From positions 1 to 64,000 of the forward strand of contig NZ_FQUC01000019.1 of the NCBI RefSeq assembly GCF_900128985.1: a stretch of 64,000 nucleotides of DNA, written 5' to 3'. The notes below the pieces were generated by a model. It was given only the letters and a program-made list of their open reading frames with translations, did not search any database and had not been told where the DNA came from. Made by a program: the position numbers and the translations under genes. This document shows, in pieces, positions 17,967-25,816 of the stretch; position 1 is the first letter of the stretch, and each line of letters begins with the position of its first letter. This DNA comes from Indolivaga macrotermitis (GTDB lineage: Bacteria; Bacteroidota; Bacteroidia; Bacteroidales; Dysgonomonadaceae).

Positions 17967-18003
17967 CTCCCCAAACCCTCTCTAATGGAGAGGGTTTGGG
18001 GAG
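17967..18003. repeat. Perfect 16-bp palindromic hairpin, REP-like or bidirectional terminator
   Basis: Arms CTCCCCAAACCCTCTC (17967-17982) and GAGAGGGTTTGGGGAG (17988-18003) flank a 5-nt loop. They are preceded by CCCCTAAAGGGG near 17953-17964. It lies between the convergent hmuY and DJ-1-like genes and could stop transcription both ways, though no T-run follows. The GC-rich text contrasts with the neighbourhood and looks like a dispersed palindromic repeat. Only one copy was seen in the window. Confidence 0.7.
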
Positions 18004-18006
18004 AAA

Positions 18007-18612
18007 TCATTTTCCACTAAATAAAAAACCATTTTTATAAAATGAATAACTTTCTTCAATTATTTCTGGCTCATCTGTATCCAGTGCATATAATATTTCG
18101 CGGCAAAATTCCAATTGAGCAGTTCCATTGGCAGTAACGATATTACCGTCGCGAACGGCTGGTTTTTCGATATAATGCGCATCACCGGTATATTTTTCGC
18201 CTGCTATATTTTTCAAATATTCGAGCGCATTACTTGTATGCTTTACATGATTGAGGAATCCATGTTTACCGAGAAAAACCGAAGCATTGCAGATTCCGGC
18301 AACCAATTTATTTTCCCGAATCATTTTTTCTACCAAAGGGACTAAGGATTCCGCTTCGGGCGAGAACCAGTTGTTATCTCCACCTACCAGCACCAATCCG
18401 GCACAATCTTCGGGAAAAGTATGTATGTCGTAATCCGGTAAAAGCCTGAATCCTCCTATAGAAATTATAGGTTCTTTAGTGAGAGATAGGGTTTTTGCGA
18501 TATATTTAACCGGTCTTCCCGGTATTACTCCTGTATTTAAGCAAACAGCAGTATGTGCCGCTTCCCAATCGGCAAAACGGTTTAACAATACAAAAATGAT
18601 TTCTTTTTTCAT
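18007..18612 (-). CDS. DJ-1/PfpI family protein
   Basis: About 201 residues with the class I glutamine amidotransferase-like fold of DJ-1/PfpI. The nucleophile elbow is AGICNASVFLGKHG, with Cys as the likely active residue, preceded by LVLVGGDNNW. Members include deglycase-like chaperones, proteases and regulators; none can be chosen here. I take ATG 18612 because the longer frame would need a TTG start. It lies 23 bp after the DUF4251 gene, probably in one transcript. Confidence 0.75.
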   Translation of the reverse strand: MKKEIIFVLLNRFADWEAAHTAVCLNTGVIPGRPVKYIAKTLSLTKEPIISIGGFRLLPDYDIHTFPEDCAGLVLVGGDNNWFSPEAESLVPLVEKMIRENKLVAGICNASVFLGKHGFLNHVKHTSNALEYLKNIAGEKYTGDAHYIEKPAVRDGNIVTANGTAQLEFCREILYALDTDEPEIIEESYSFYKNGFLFSGK

Positions 18613-18635
18613 ATTTATTTCATTTATATTCTTTT

Positions 18636-19121
18636 TCAATAAGTTCCATAAAAAGAAATAGACTGTCTATTGGTTGATATAACGGACAATGTACCATATC
18701 CACTATTACCCAAAGAAAGAATAAGTTTTAAGCCCGATTGCTGGATCTTCGATAAATCTTTCGGGACTATAGTTATTTCGGAAGTATTTTTCTTCTGTTC
18801 CACCTTATAGTCAAAATCTGTGCTCACGAAACTTATTCCCAGATTCCGGGCATCGGTTGGGGCAACATATGCACGTCCAAAGTATGGTAAACTGGCTTGA
18901 ACCGAATCCGGAGATATTTTCAGATAGTAATTATCCGTCAAAGTAATAGACCTTCCGGACATAGGTGTAGCATTTCTCGCTGTAAATGTAAAATTGCGGC
19001 TCTCGATTTTTTCAATATTTGCATCCACTTTAGCCTGCTGCTCAGGCGTCAAAGCTTTTGTTTTACATGCAGCAAGTACTACCAAACAAAAAACAGATAA
19101 AATAAATGTCAGCTTTTTCAT
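18636..19121 (-). CDS. DUF4251 domain lipoprotein
   Basis: About 161 residues: a lipoprotein signal peptide with lipobox LAAC (MKKLTFILSVFCLVVLAAC), then a DUF4251-type beta-rich domain (SRNFTFTARNATPMSGRSITLTDNYYLKISPDSVQASLPYFGRA). The family is common in Bacteroidales and has no known function. ATG 19121 gives the best signal peptide. It sits between the MFS and DJ-1-like genes on the same strand. Confidence 0.75.
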   Translation of the reverse strand: MKKLTFILSVFCLVVLAACKTKALTPEQQAKVDANIEKIESRNFTFTARNATPMSGRSITLTDNYYLKISPDSVQASLPYFGRAYVAPTDARNLGISFVSTDFDYKVEQKKNTSEITIVPKDLSKIQQSGLKLILSLGNSGYGTLSVISTNRQSISFYGTY

Positions 19122-19178
19122 ATCCCTTTTCTTTTTCAAACATTCTTATTGAAGTATTTGTTTTGTTCCACTTCTGTT

Positions 19179-20378
19179 TTAGTGTTGTTTTACTTTTCCG
19201 GCAAAAAGCCAGTGAGCAATAAGGGCAATCAAGACAAAACTGGTTCCAACGCCAACAGAACCATACCATCCAAACGAATTCCATGCCTTCCCGCTAATGA
19301 ATGTTCCTAACGAGCCTCCTATAAAATAGCTCACCATATACACTGTATTCAGCCTGTTAGTAGCTTCGGGATTAGTCGAAAATACAATTGTCTGGTTTGT
19401 TATGTGCATCGATTGTAAACCCACATCAAGCAAAATAATTCCTACAATAAGGCCTGCATACGAAAATCCCCACATACCGAATATAATCCACGAAACGATC
19501 ATCATTATAATAGCAGCCACTATCAGTATATTTTTATTCATACGGTCGGTCATCCGTCCAACGGCAGAAGCAGCAACAGCACCGCCGACTCCAACCAAAC
19601 CCAGCATTCCGGCAATATCACTACCTGCAAAAAACGGCGGACGTTCCAGATGAAAAGTCAGAGTTGTCCAAAAGGCCATGAAAGAGCCGAATCCCAATGC
19701 TCCCCGAACCGATGCAAGCCGTAAACTCGGTACTGTCTTTATATAATGCAAAAGAGACTGCATAAGCTTCAGGTAAGTACCATGAAATGTCGGTTTTATA
19801 TCAGGCAGAACTATCACTATAGCTATACCGAATATAGTAACAATTCCAATTGCAATATAGTATACTTCGCGCCAACCCCAATATTCACCGATCAGTCCGC
19901 TAAATACTCTGGAAACAAGGATACCTACAAGAAGCCCACTCATAACCAAACCTACATTTTTACCCTTTTCATCCGGTCTCGATAGTTGTGCGGCAATAGG
20001 AACAAACATCTGAGGGACAACCGAACTGAATCCGATCACAAAACTGGAAACAAAAGTTATATAAATATTGGTACTCACAGCGAAAGCCAAAAGAGACAGA
20101 ATGATAACGATAAAATCAGCTATGATGATCTTCTTCCGCCGGAACATATCTCCTAATGGAATAAGCAGCAGTAAACCCATAGCATAACCTATCTGGGTAA
20201 GCATTGCTATATTATTGGCTGTAGCTTCAGAGACATTGAATTCTCTGGCTATTTTACCCAAAAGAGGTTGATTATAATAATTATTTGCGACAATCAGCCC
20301 GGCACCGATAGTCATTAGCCACAAAGTAGTTTTCGTCAAATAAATCCGGGAATTTCTATCTTCTTCTAATTCTCTCAT
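19179..20378 (-). CDS. MFS transporter
   Basis: About 399 residues and 12 membrane segments. The loop between segments 2 and 3 reads LGDMFRRKKIIIADF, a variant of the MFS signature G-D-x-x-x-R-[RK]. The protein resembles the YnfM/arabinose-efflux branch of the superfamily, whose substrates are usually unknown. ATG 20378 is preferred over an in-frame TTG two codons earlier. A -7 element is at 20431-20438. The DUF4251 and DJ-1-like genes may be cotranscribed downstream. Confidence 0.85.
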   Translation of the reverse strand: MRELEEDRNSRIYLTKTTLWLMTIGAGLIVANNYYNQPLLGKIAREFNVSEATANNIAMLTQIGYAMGLLLLIPLGDMFRRKKIIIADFIVIILSLLAFAVSTNIYITFVSSFVIGFSSVVPQMFVPIAAQLSRPDEKGKNVGLVMSGLLVGILVSRVFSGLIGEYWGWREVYYIAIGIVTIFGIAIVIVLPDIKPTFHGTYLKLMQSLLHYIKTVPSLRLASVRGALGFGSFMAFWTTLTFHLERPPFFAGSDIAGMLGLVGVGGAVAASAVGRMTDRMNKNILIVAAIIMMIVSWIIFGMWGFSYAGLIVGIILLDVGLQSMHITNQTIVFSTNPEATNRLNTVYMVSYFIGGSLGTFISGKAWNSFGWYGSVGVGTSFVLIALIAHWLFAGKVKQH

Positions 20379-20430
20379 TACCAAATAAACAAATACCTAA
20401 AAGACAATTTACGACACAGTTCTTCTCTTA

Positions 20431-20438
20431 CAAAAATA
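20431..20438 (-). promoter_or_regulatory. -7 element of the MFS transporter gene
   Basis: TATTTTTG on the minus strand fits TAnnTTTG and predicts a leader of about 47 nt. No TTG is at the -33 distance. Confidence 0.45.
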
Positions 20439-20458
20439 CACATTTTGCACATTTATCC

Positions 20459-20489
20459 TTTTATCTTTTAAATATTTATTATACATTTG
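20459..20489 (+). promoter_or_regulatory. Promoter of the tRNA-Lys gene
   Basis: TACATTTG (20482-20489) with TTT at 20459-20461, spaced by 20 bp, fits the Bacteroidetes pattern. The predicted start is about 25 bp before the mature tRNA. Confidence 0.65.
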
Positions 20490-20519
20490 CACTCGCTTTT
20501 CAAGAAAAGCAATACCGGA

Positions 20520-20592
20520 GATTCCGTAGCTCAGTCGGTAGAGCACATCACTTTTAATGATGGGGTCCTGGGTTCGAGCCCCAGCGGGATCA
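20520..20592 (+). tRNA. tRNA-Lys (anticodon TTT)
   Basis: Cloverleaf of 73 nt. Acceptor arms GATTCCG and CGGGATC pair over 7 bp with one G-U, with discriminator A. The D-arm is GCTCAGTCGGTAGAGC, the anticodon arm CATCA-CTTTTAA-TGATG with TTT at 20553-20555, and the T-arm CTGGG-TTCGAGC-CCCAG. The 3' CCA is not encoded. A terminator follows directly. Confidence 0.95.
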
Positions 20593-20600
20593 CAGAAAAG

Positions 20601-20627
20601 AAAAGGTCATCAAATCGATGGCCTTTT
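20601..20627 (+). terminator. Terminator of the tRNA-Lys gene
   Basis: AAAAGGTCATC (20601-20611) pairs with GATGGCCTTTT (20617-20627), with one T-G pair, and ends in a T-run. Confidence 0.8.
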
Positions 20628-20640
20628 TTGTTTATATCAA

Positions 20641-20648
20641 TATATTTG
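20641..20648 (+). promoter_or_regulatory. -7 element of the GNAT gene at 20698
   Basis: TATATTTG fits TAnnTTTG and lies right after the tRNA terminator. The leader would be about 44 nt. The -33 part is not clear. Confidence 0.5.
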
Positions 20649-20697
20649 CATTCGGTCAATTTATTTTACTTTTAAAACAAAACCTTTCTCTCATAAA

Positions 20698-21213
20698 ATG
20701 GAATGTAAAATACGTCATTGGAAAATAGAAGATGCGGAAGATCTTGCAGAAGCACTGAATAACCAAAAGATTCTCGATAATCTAAGAGATGGGATACCAT
20801 TCCCTTATACAGTAGAAGATGCTAAAGAATACATCACTACAATACTCAATGCGGATAAAGAAGCTATATACGCTTTTGCAATCACCGCCGACGACAAAGC
20901 AATAGGAAGCATAGGAGTATTCCGTCAGGTCAATATCCATTCGAAAACTGCCGAAATAGGATATTACATTGGAGAGCCATATTGGGGAAAAGGATTTGGG
21001 GCAACCGCCTTAAAACAAACCTGTGATTATATTTTTCAGAATACAGATATTATCAGAATCTTTGCCGAACCATTTGCTTATAATATCAGTTCGTGCCGGA
21101 TACTAGAAAAATGCGGATTCGAATACGAAGGAACTCTCAGAAAGAATGCCATTAAAAATGGCATTATCCTCGATATGAAAATGTATTCGATCATAAAAGA
21201 AAAAGCCGTTTAA
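20698..21213 (+). CDS. GNAT family N-acetyltransferase, RimJ/RimL-like
   Basis: A 171-residue acetyltransferase. A substrate region WKIEDAEDLAEALNNQKI is followed by the acetyl-CoA motif GYYIGEPYWGKGFGATALKQTC (about residues 90-111) and NISSCRILEKCGFEYEGTLRKNAIKNG, which is typical of the RimJ/RimL branch that acetylates protein N-termini or small amines. I chose ATG 20698; the open frame runs back through the tRNA and is not coding there. It has its own promoter and terminator. Confidence 0.85.
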   Translation: MECKIRHWKIEDAEDLAEALNNQKILDNLRDGIPFPYTVEDAKEYITTILNADKEAIYAFAITADDKAIGSIGVFRQVNIHSKTAEIGYYIGEPYWGKGFGATALKQTCDYIFQNTDIIRIFAEPFAYNISSCRILEKCGFEYEGTLRKNAIKNGIILDMKMYSIIKEKAV

Positions 21214-21227
21214 TAAACAGCTTTTTC
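21199..21227 (+). terminator. Terminator of the GNAT gene
   Basis: GAAAAAGC (21199-21206) pairs with GCTTTTTC (21220-21227), and GTTT/AAAC pairing inside extends the stem. It overlaps the last codons of the gene and is followed by T-rich sequence. Confidence 0.7.
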
Positions 21228-21254
21228 TTTTTCTATAAAATCCACGGATCATTC

Positions 21255-22244
21255 TTATTTAAAAAGGTTATACGAAAAACCAAGATTGAAGAAAGGAGTC
21301 ATTGAGCGGCTAAATTCAACCAATGGATCACCATCTACACCTTTACGGTCTGTTTTATAAAATCCACTATTAATTACCCCCGAAGCACCACCACGGGCAA
21401 TCAGGTAAAAATGCTTATTTATAATAAATTCATAAACCAGTTGGGGTTTTATTGCTGTACTGCTGTACAAACAAGTTTTAGGTAACCCTTCTATTTCAGG
21501 GCGCATATAGAAACGCTCTCCATCCATCGATGTTCCTAATGAAACACGGTGGCTGTCGCCAAGCTGATAACGCAAATAAACACTGCTTGGCAATGTTACA
21601 TCAACGCTGAGTTTAGGATTAAACTGATGCCAGTAAGTAACAATCGGGAGCACCGGTATCTGATCATAAAGAGTCATACCATATACGCCAATACTAAAAC
21701 TAGTGGTCGGAGTATTCTTTAGTAACATTACAGCTGAGAAAGTTCCTTCTACCTCTTCAAAACCTTTATCCCATCCGTCGCCCGAGATATTAGCATTCAG
21801 TATAAGATGTTTACTCCCTATTTTTGTCCGAAAAGCACCACTAAGAGTTCCTTTGTAATAATTATAAGCATCTTCATTTTTGGCAAATACGGAGGATACA
21901 CTACTGGTTGTATTGTCAAGAGCTTCAAATTTATAGAAGTTAGCCTGACCGTTTACATAAAGCGAAAAATTCTTCAATAATACTACCGGCACTGTTGCTG
22001 CAAATTTTATAGTGTGGATATCCCTCATTTTTCCGTTTTCGATTTCCTTTTCGTTCTGTTTTAGCTTGTAATCATAAGACGGATTCGTTTCCCAATACAA
22101 GTTAAATGTACGCGATTTCGAAAAATTCCGGGCAACATAACTTCTCAATTCCCTGGCAAGAGAATCTTGTTTTGAAGTTTGAGCTGTTACTGTCATAACC
22201 TGACTTGCACATACAATGACCAGAGCAAATACTAATTTATTCAT
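21255..22244 (-). CDS. Outer-membrane beta-barrel protein, DUF6268-like
   Basis: A 329-residue protein with a cleavable signal peptide (to about residue 22, VTAQ) and a barrel-type sequence that ends in an aromatic-rich strand, NLGFSYNLFK. It resembles the DUF6268 group of Bacteroidales outer-membrane proteins, whose role is unknown. It is divergent from an AraC-type regulator 163 bp away, with repeats in the shared control region, so that regulator probably controls it. Confidence 0.65.
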   Translation of the reverse strand: MNKLVFALVIVCASQVMTVTAQTSKQDSLARELRSYVARNFSKSRTFNLYWETNPSYDYKLKQNEKEIENGKMRDIHTIKFAATVPVVLLKNFSLYVNGQANFYKFEALDNTTSSVSSVFAKNEDAYNYYKGTLSGAFRTKIGSKHLILNANISGDGWDKGFEEVEGTFSAVMLLKNTPTTSFSIGVYGMTLYDQIPVLPIVTYWHQFNPKLSVDVTLPSSVYLRYQLGDSHRVSLGTSMDGERFYMRPEIEGLPKTCLYSSTAIKPQLVYEFIINKHFYLIARGGASGVINSGFYKTDRKGVDGDPLVEFSRSMTPFFNLGFSYNLFK

Positions 22245-22290
22245 TTGTAGAGTTATTCATTTAAAAGTGATGATTATTTTAATCCGGAGA

Positions 22291-22298
22291 CAAAGGTA
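22291..22298 (-). promoter_or_regulatory. -7 element of the outer-membrane protein gene
   Basis: TACCTTTG on the minus strand fits TAnnTTTG, with a TTG (22317-22319) 18 bp upstream. The leader is about 42 nt. Confidence 0.6.
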
Positions 22299-22312
22299 TT
22301 TGGTGTAATATG

Positions 22313-22374
22313 GATGCAAAAGGTCAAAAAAGATGCAATATTGGACTAAAGGTCGAATAATCATCAATATTCGA
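22313..22374. promoter_or_regulatory. Candidate AraC operator region between divergent genes
   Basis: GATGCAA occurs twice (22313-22319 and 22332-22338), and AGGTC follows each copy (22321-22325 and 22350-22354). The second overlaps an inverted pair TCGAATA (22353-22359) and TATTCGA (22368-22374). Direct repeats of this size next to a promoter suit binding by an AraC-type protein, probably the one encoded at 22408. Confidence 0.5.
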
Positions 22375-22407
22375 ACCTAATAACCTACTTTTACAAAAAC
22401 TGATATA

Positions 22408-23274
22408 ATGAAAAAAGGCATACAATTATTCGATTGGCAGAAATACCTTAAAAGTGGGAATATAACTTCGATAGGTGACGATATTATCCTGTTGGAAAGG
22501 CCTATCATGGAGTCTATGTTCGACTATCCGTTCAAAGTAGATATGATAACTGCTTTCATTGGCCTATCGGGAAGAATCGAAGGCTCAATAAATCTGAAAC
22601 ACTACGTATCGGTTGCCCCATGTCTGACAATTATTTTACCGGGACAAATATTACAGCACGGATATATGAGTGACGATTTTACAGGCCTTTTTATAAGTAT
22701 GTCTAAAAAGTTTATAAACAGCCTGAATTTAGGATCAAGTACTGTTTTATTTATGTCGATCAGCGAAAACCCTGTAGTCTCTCTGTCTGAGAAGGATCTG
22801 CAATCTACGGTTACTTTCTATAACATGCTGAAAGATACAATAGAAAGGACGGATAACCCCTACCGTATGGAAACTGTGAAATTCCTGACAATGGCTTTCT
22901 TCTTTGGAACCAGCTATCAGTTCCATAAAAAGAACAACGATGATAGGTCCAAATCGAAGCATGAAATTATGTTTGACAAGTTTCTGGGTCTTGTCAGACA
23001 ACACTATAAACATGAACGGAGTATCGGTTTTTATGGAGATATACTTTGTCTTACCCCCAAATATTTATCGACCCTGATAAAAGCCAATACAGGAACAACA
23101 GCCAACGACTGGATAGGCCGTTATGTTATACTCGAAGCCGAAGCCCTGCTAAAGTCTACCAATATGACCATACAGCAAATAAGTGACGATCTGAACTTCC
23201 CTTCCCAATCTTTTTTTGGGAAATACTTTAAACGGCATACGGGTATGTCTCCCAGAGAATACAGAAATAAGTAA
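22408..23274 (+). CDS. AraC family transcriptional regulator
   Basis: A 288-residue regulator. The C-terminal 100 residues form the double helix-turn-helix of AraC/XylS proteins, including LCLTPKYLSTLIKANTGTTANDWI, ISDDLNFPSQSFFGKYFKRHTGMSPREYR. The N-terminal 170 residues form a sensory domain without a clear family. It is divergent from the DUF6268-like outer-membrane protein and presumably regulates it. No effector can be named. Confidence 0.85.
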   Translation: MKKGIQLFDWQKYLKSGNITSIGDDIILLERPIMESMFDYPFKVDMITAFIGLSGRIEGSINLKHYVSVAPCLTIILPGQILQHGYMSDDFTGLFISMSKKFINSLNLGSSTVLFMSISENPVVSLSEKDLQSTVTFYNMLKDTIERTDNPYRMETVKFLTMAFFFGTSYQFHKKNNDDRSKSKHEIMFDKFLGLVRQHYKHERSIGFYGDILCLTPKYLSTLIKANTGTTANDWIGRYVILEAEALLKSTNMTIQQISDDLNFPSQSFFGKYFKRHTGMSPREYRNK

Positions 23275-23454
23275 TCGGAGCAATATATGGATTAATGATA
23301 CCAAACTAAAATTTATTCCGGAAATGAGAATCAAAAAAGCCCAACCACATTATATAAGCAAATACAGCAGAGGCTACAATACATGTATCCTCTGCTTACA
23401 TTAAAAAAGAATAAGCAGATATTATAAAAGCGCCTCCAGCTTATGTATTACCCA

Positions 23455-23748
23455 TTAAACGGGAACAGACTCGCTTTTCAAAAACAACCGGGCATCGGTA
23501 CACACACCGTTCTGAATAGAACAAGCCAGTGTAGCTCTCTCGGTACGCACCTCTAATACAAGCCCATAAGACTGTTTATTGAATGCAGGAGAAAAAACGT
23601 AAAAAATTGGGGAGTATTTATGTTTTGCGATAATTTGATCCACCGTTTTGCCCACATATAGATACATAATATTCATTTCGGGGGACAGCCGAAACGGAAG
23701 ATAACGAATAAAAAACCGCACGAAGCGGAAGATCGAAGACTTCATCAT
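23455..23748 (-). CDS. Small hypothetical protein
   Basis: A 97-residue protein of unknown family, starting MMKSSIFRFVRFFIRYLPF with a basic amphipathic or weakly hydrophobic N-terminus. The rest (MYLYVGKTVDQIIAKHKYSPIFYVFSP, YGLVLEVRTERATLACSI, CTDARLFL) has the composition of a folded alpha/beta protein. The frame stays open upstream to 23913, but the upstream part is Cys/Pro-rich and probably untranslated leader. A 7-bp hairpin GGTTTGC/GCAAACC (23765-23791) lies just before the start. Confidence 0.5.
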   Translation of the reverse strand: MMKSSIFRFVRFFIRYLPFRLSPEMNIMYLYVGKTVDQIIAKHKYSPIFYVFSPAFNKQSYGLVLEVRTERATLACSIQNGVCTDARLFLKSESVPV

Positions 23749-24464
23749 AATTTGTAAGTTTGTGGGTTTGCTCTCCTCCTCGATGCAAACCGTTATACAA
23801 TAAAAAGCGGGAGGACATCGCCTATTCGCAGAACAGGGAGTCCAAGCCCTCACGCACAAACAGGAAACACCTCCCACCCTATACTTTTTTAATATATAAG
23901 GCGGGACGGGCATTCTGCTGTTCTTGATGCGCGATTAAATTTTGGACTTTTGTTCTGCACCGAATCAGCTAAACGCTTATACCGTAAACCATTAATAACA
24001 CTTTGCTTTAAACAGCAAGACAAATATACAGTTATTCTTCTATTTTCGTGTATACTATATGTTTCCGGTAGTGCTGTTTGAACCAAAAATGCGCATCAAG
24101 ATAATCATAAAAAATAAAAAAACAACTATAATTTATAAGACATACAATAAGGGCATTGACCTATAGAAGACTATATGACTCTCAATCTCAATGCAGATAA
24201 TAGCGACAGACTCTCTAAGATATAGCAGGTTAACTGAAATCAAATACAGCAACCTTTTATTAAATTGCATAGAATCCTCCCAGAAAAAATTGTTGATTAT
24301 ATGAAAAGTATAAAAGAAGGAAAAAAAATTTCAGCCCGGTCATAAATAGAGAATTGCCCTCACATAGAAAAATATGACACAGCGAAGAACTAAAAGCAAA
24401 ACTGGAATAAAAAACTCCCGGATTAATTATCCGGGAGTTTTTGTTTATACAGGTAAGAATAAAA
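23749..24464. other. Gene-poor region with GC-rich structured stretch
   Basis: No convincing gene. Bases 23765-23930 are more GC-rich than the surroundings and contain several inverted pairs (GGTTTGC/GCAAACC at 23765-23791, and GGGAGG/CCTCCC-type pairs between about 23810 and 23880). They may be a structured leader of the small minus-strand gene. From about 24000 to 24400 the sequence is AT-rich with stops in all frames. Confidence 0.45.
24415..24437. terminator. Terminator downstream of the ABM-like gene
   Basis: CTCCCGGAT (24415-24423) and ATCCGGGAG (24429-24437) form a 9-bp stem with A5 before and T5 after, so it can work in both directions. It most likely ends the minus-strand gene at 24465. 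Confidence 0.75.
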
Positions 24465-24752
24465 TCAAGCCACTGAGTAAATCTTAATCTCAGGATTTTT
24501 ATCAAAGAGAGGAGCCAACTCTTTCACTACATCGTTGTTGAACAGCTCTGTTGTCAGATAATTCTGTGCATCTTCCACACTTTTAAAGCCATGTAAGACC
24601 TGAACATCTTCGTCTCTTATAAGCAGTTCTTTTTGAGTAGCGCCTTGTATCTCGTCCAAAAACGGTTGTTTATATTTACTGTAAACCGCAGCTGCTGCAG
24701 GACGATTGGAATCCGAAACATACATTGTAATTTCTAAAAATGCCTTTGTCAT
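24465..24752 (-). CDS. Putative quinol monooxygenase / ABM-like small protein
   Basis: A 95-residue protein with the size and pattern of antibiotic-biosynthesis-monooxygenase-like dimeric alpha+beta barrel proteins: an opening strand KAFLEITMYVSDSNR, a helix with YSKYKQPFLDEIQG, and a closing strand IKIYSV. A catalytic role is unproven and it could instead be a small stress-related barrel protein. It lies 114 bp downstream of an AraC regulator on the same strand. A near-consensus -7 (GACCTTTG, 24808-24815) suggests its own promoter. Confidence 0.6.
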   Translation of the reverse strand: MTKAFLEITMYVSDSNRPAAAAVYSKYKQPFLDEIQGATQKELLIRDEDVQVLHGFKSVEDAQNYLTTELFNNDVVKELAPLFDKNPEIKIYSVA

Positions 24753-24781
24753 CTTATTTTTTTTTATGATTAAAAAAATAT

Positions 24782-24815
24782 GGTAGATACTACCTTTTCT
24801 GATGGCACAAAGGTC
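24782..24815 (-). promoter_or_regulatory. Weak promoter and small palindrome of the ABM-like gene
   Basis: GACCTTTG on the minus strand (24808-24815) misses TAnnTTTG by one base. GGTAG/CTACC flanking ATA lies at 24782-24794, between it and the gene, and could be an operator. Confidence 0.35.
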
Positions 24816-24866
24816 AGTTTAAGTACAAATACGGGCAATGGATAAAATGGAATATAAATGGTAGAA

Positions 24867-25751
24867 TCAGGAAACAGCCGATCTGAACTCGCCCGGAGAC
24901 ATCCCGACATGCCTCTTGAAGAACTTCACAAAATAAGAAGGGTCTTCGAATCCCAAGTCAAAACCAACTTCATTTACAGTTAATCCCGAATGGGTAAGCA
25001 AACGTTTTGCTTCGAGTATCAAGCGGTCATTTATTATCTCCAAAGGAGTTTGAAACGAAACCGATTTTGTATAGTTTGTCAATGTTTTGGCTGATACATT
25101 CATCAGTCCGGCATATCCGTTCACTGAGTGTATAGTACGATAACCTGTTTCGAGCAACTGCCTGAACCTGACAAACGAAATATGATAAGGATTATTAACC
25201 GAGAGTTTTTTATTCGTGCGTCTCTCTCCTATACGCTGGATAGATATCAGGAACAGATTTAAAAGATGTTTCAGGTAATCTTTATGAGCAAACTCGTCTT
25301 CCAGATTCAGTTCCGTCCGTATCTGGCTAAAAATCTGCTTTAAGCTTTCCAATTGTTCTTCTTTCAGGACAAAGCAGGGGTCACTCTCAAACGAATTGAA
25401 GATAGTATACTTCAAAAACACACTGACCTCGTTCTCATCGGCAAGGAATGACTCACTGAAATGAAGAATATACCCATCGCAAATACTATTATCAAAGTAA
25501 TGAATCTGCCCCTTCGATACAAAGAAAACAGTGTCCTGATGGAAATCATATTCTTTAAAATCGACAAAATGCTTTCCATAGCCTTCTGTAAACCATATAA
25601 TCTGGTAAAAGCTATGCATATGCGGTTTAGCAGCACATCCGTCACTATCCATCAGATATTCATCCAAAGAATACAGTTCAAGCTGGAGTTTTTCAGGATG
25701 GTTTTCTTCCAAATGATATTGCTCTATATTATTTCTTTTCTCGGATAACAT
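24867..25751 (-). CDS. AraC family regulator with cupin sensory domain
   Basis: A 294-residue regulator. The N-terminal half has the cupin/AraC-binding pattern (KPHMHSFYQIIWFTEGYGKHFVDFKEY, DTVFFVSKGQIHYF). The C-terminal half is an HTH_18 domain (VNGYAGLMNVSAKTLTNYTKSV, VNEVGFDLGFEDPSYFVKFFKRHVGMSPGEFR). The effector is unknown. The downstream ABM-like gene is a candidate target. A -7 element is present at 25774-25781. Confidence 0.85.
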   Translation of the reverse strand: MLSEKRNNIEQYHLEENHPEKLQLELYSLDEYLMDSDGCAAKPHMHSFYQIIWFTEGYGKHFVDFKEYDFHQDTVFFVSKGQIHYFDNSICDGYILHFSESFLADENEVSVFLKYTIFNSFESDPCFVLKEEQLESLKQIFSQIRTELNLEDEFAHKDYLKHLLNLFLISIQRIGERRTNKKLSVNNPYHISFVRFRQLLETGYRTIHSVNGYAGLMNVSAKTLTNYTKSVSFQTPLEIINDRLILEAKRLLTHSGLTVNEVGFDLGFEDPSYFVKFFKRHVGMSPGEFRSAVS

Positions 25752-25773
25752 TTCAGCTACTTAGTTATAGCCA

Positions 25774-25781
25774 CAAATATA
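25774..25781 (-). promoter_or_regulatory. -7 element of the AraC gene at 25751
   Basis: TATATTTG on the minus strand fits TAnnTTTG, about 23 bp before the ATG. The -33 part is not evident. Confidence 0.5.
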
Positions 25782-25816
25782 TAATGTTCCTGTAATTGAA
25801 AAAAGACTAAGCCCGG

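Noticed and set aside
20557-20697. N-terminal extension of the GNAT gene back into tRNA-Lys
   Set aside because: The frame runs through the tRNA and its terminator; ATG 20698 gives a normal GNAT start.
24415-24437. CTCCCGGAT palindrome as an attachment or repeat site
   Set aside because: A and T runs flank the stem right after a gene; it is a simple terminator.
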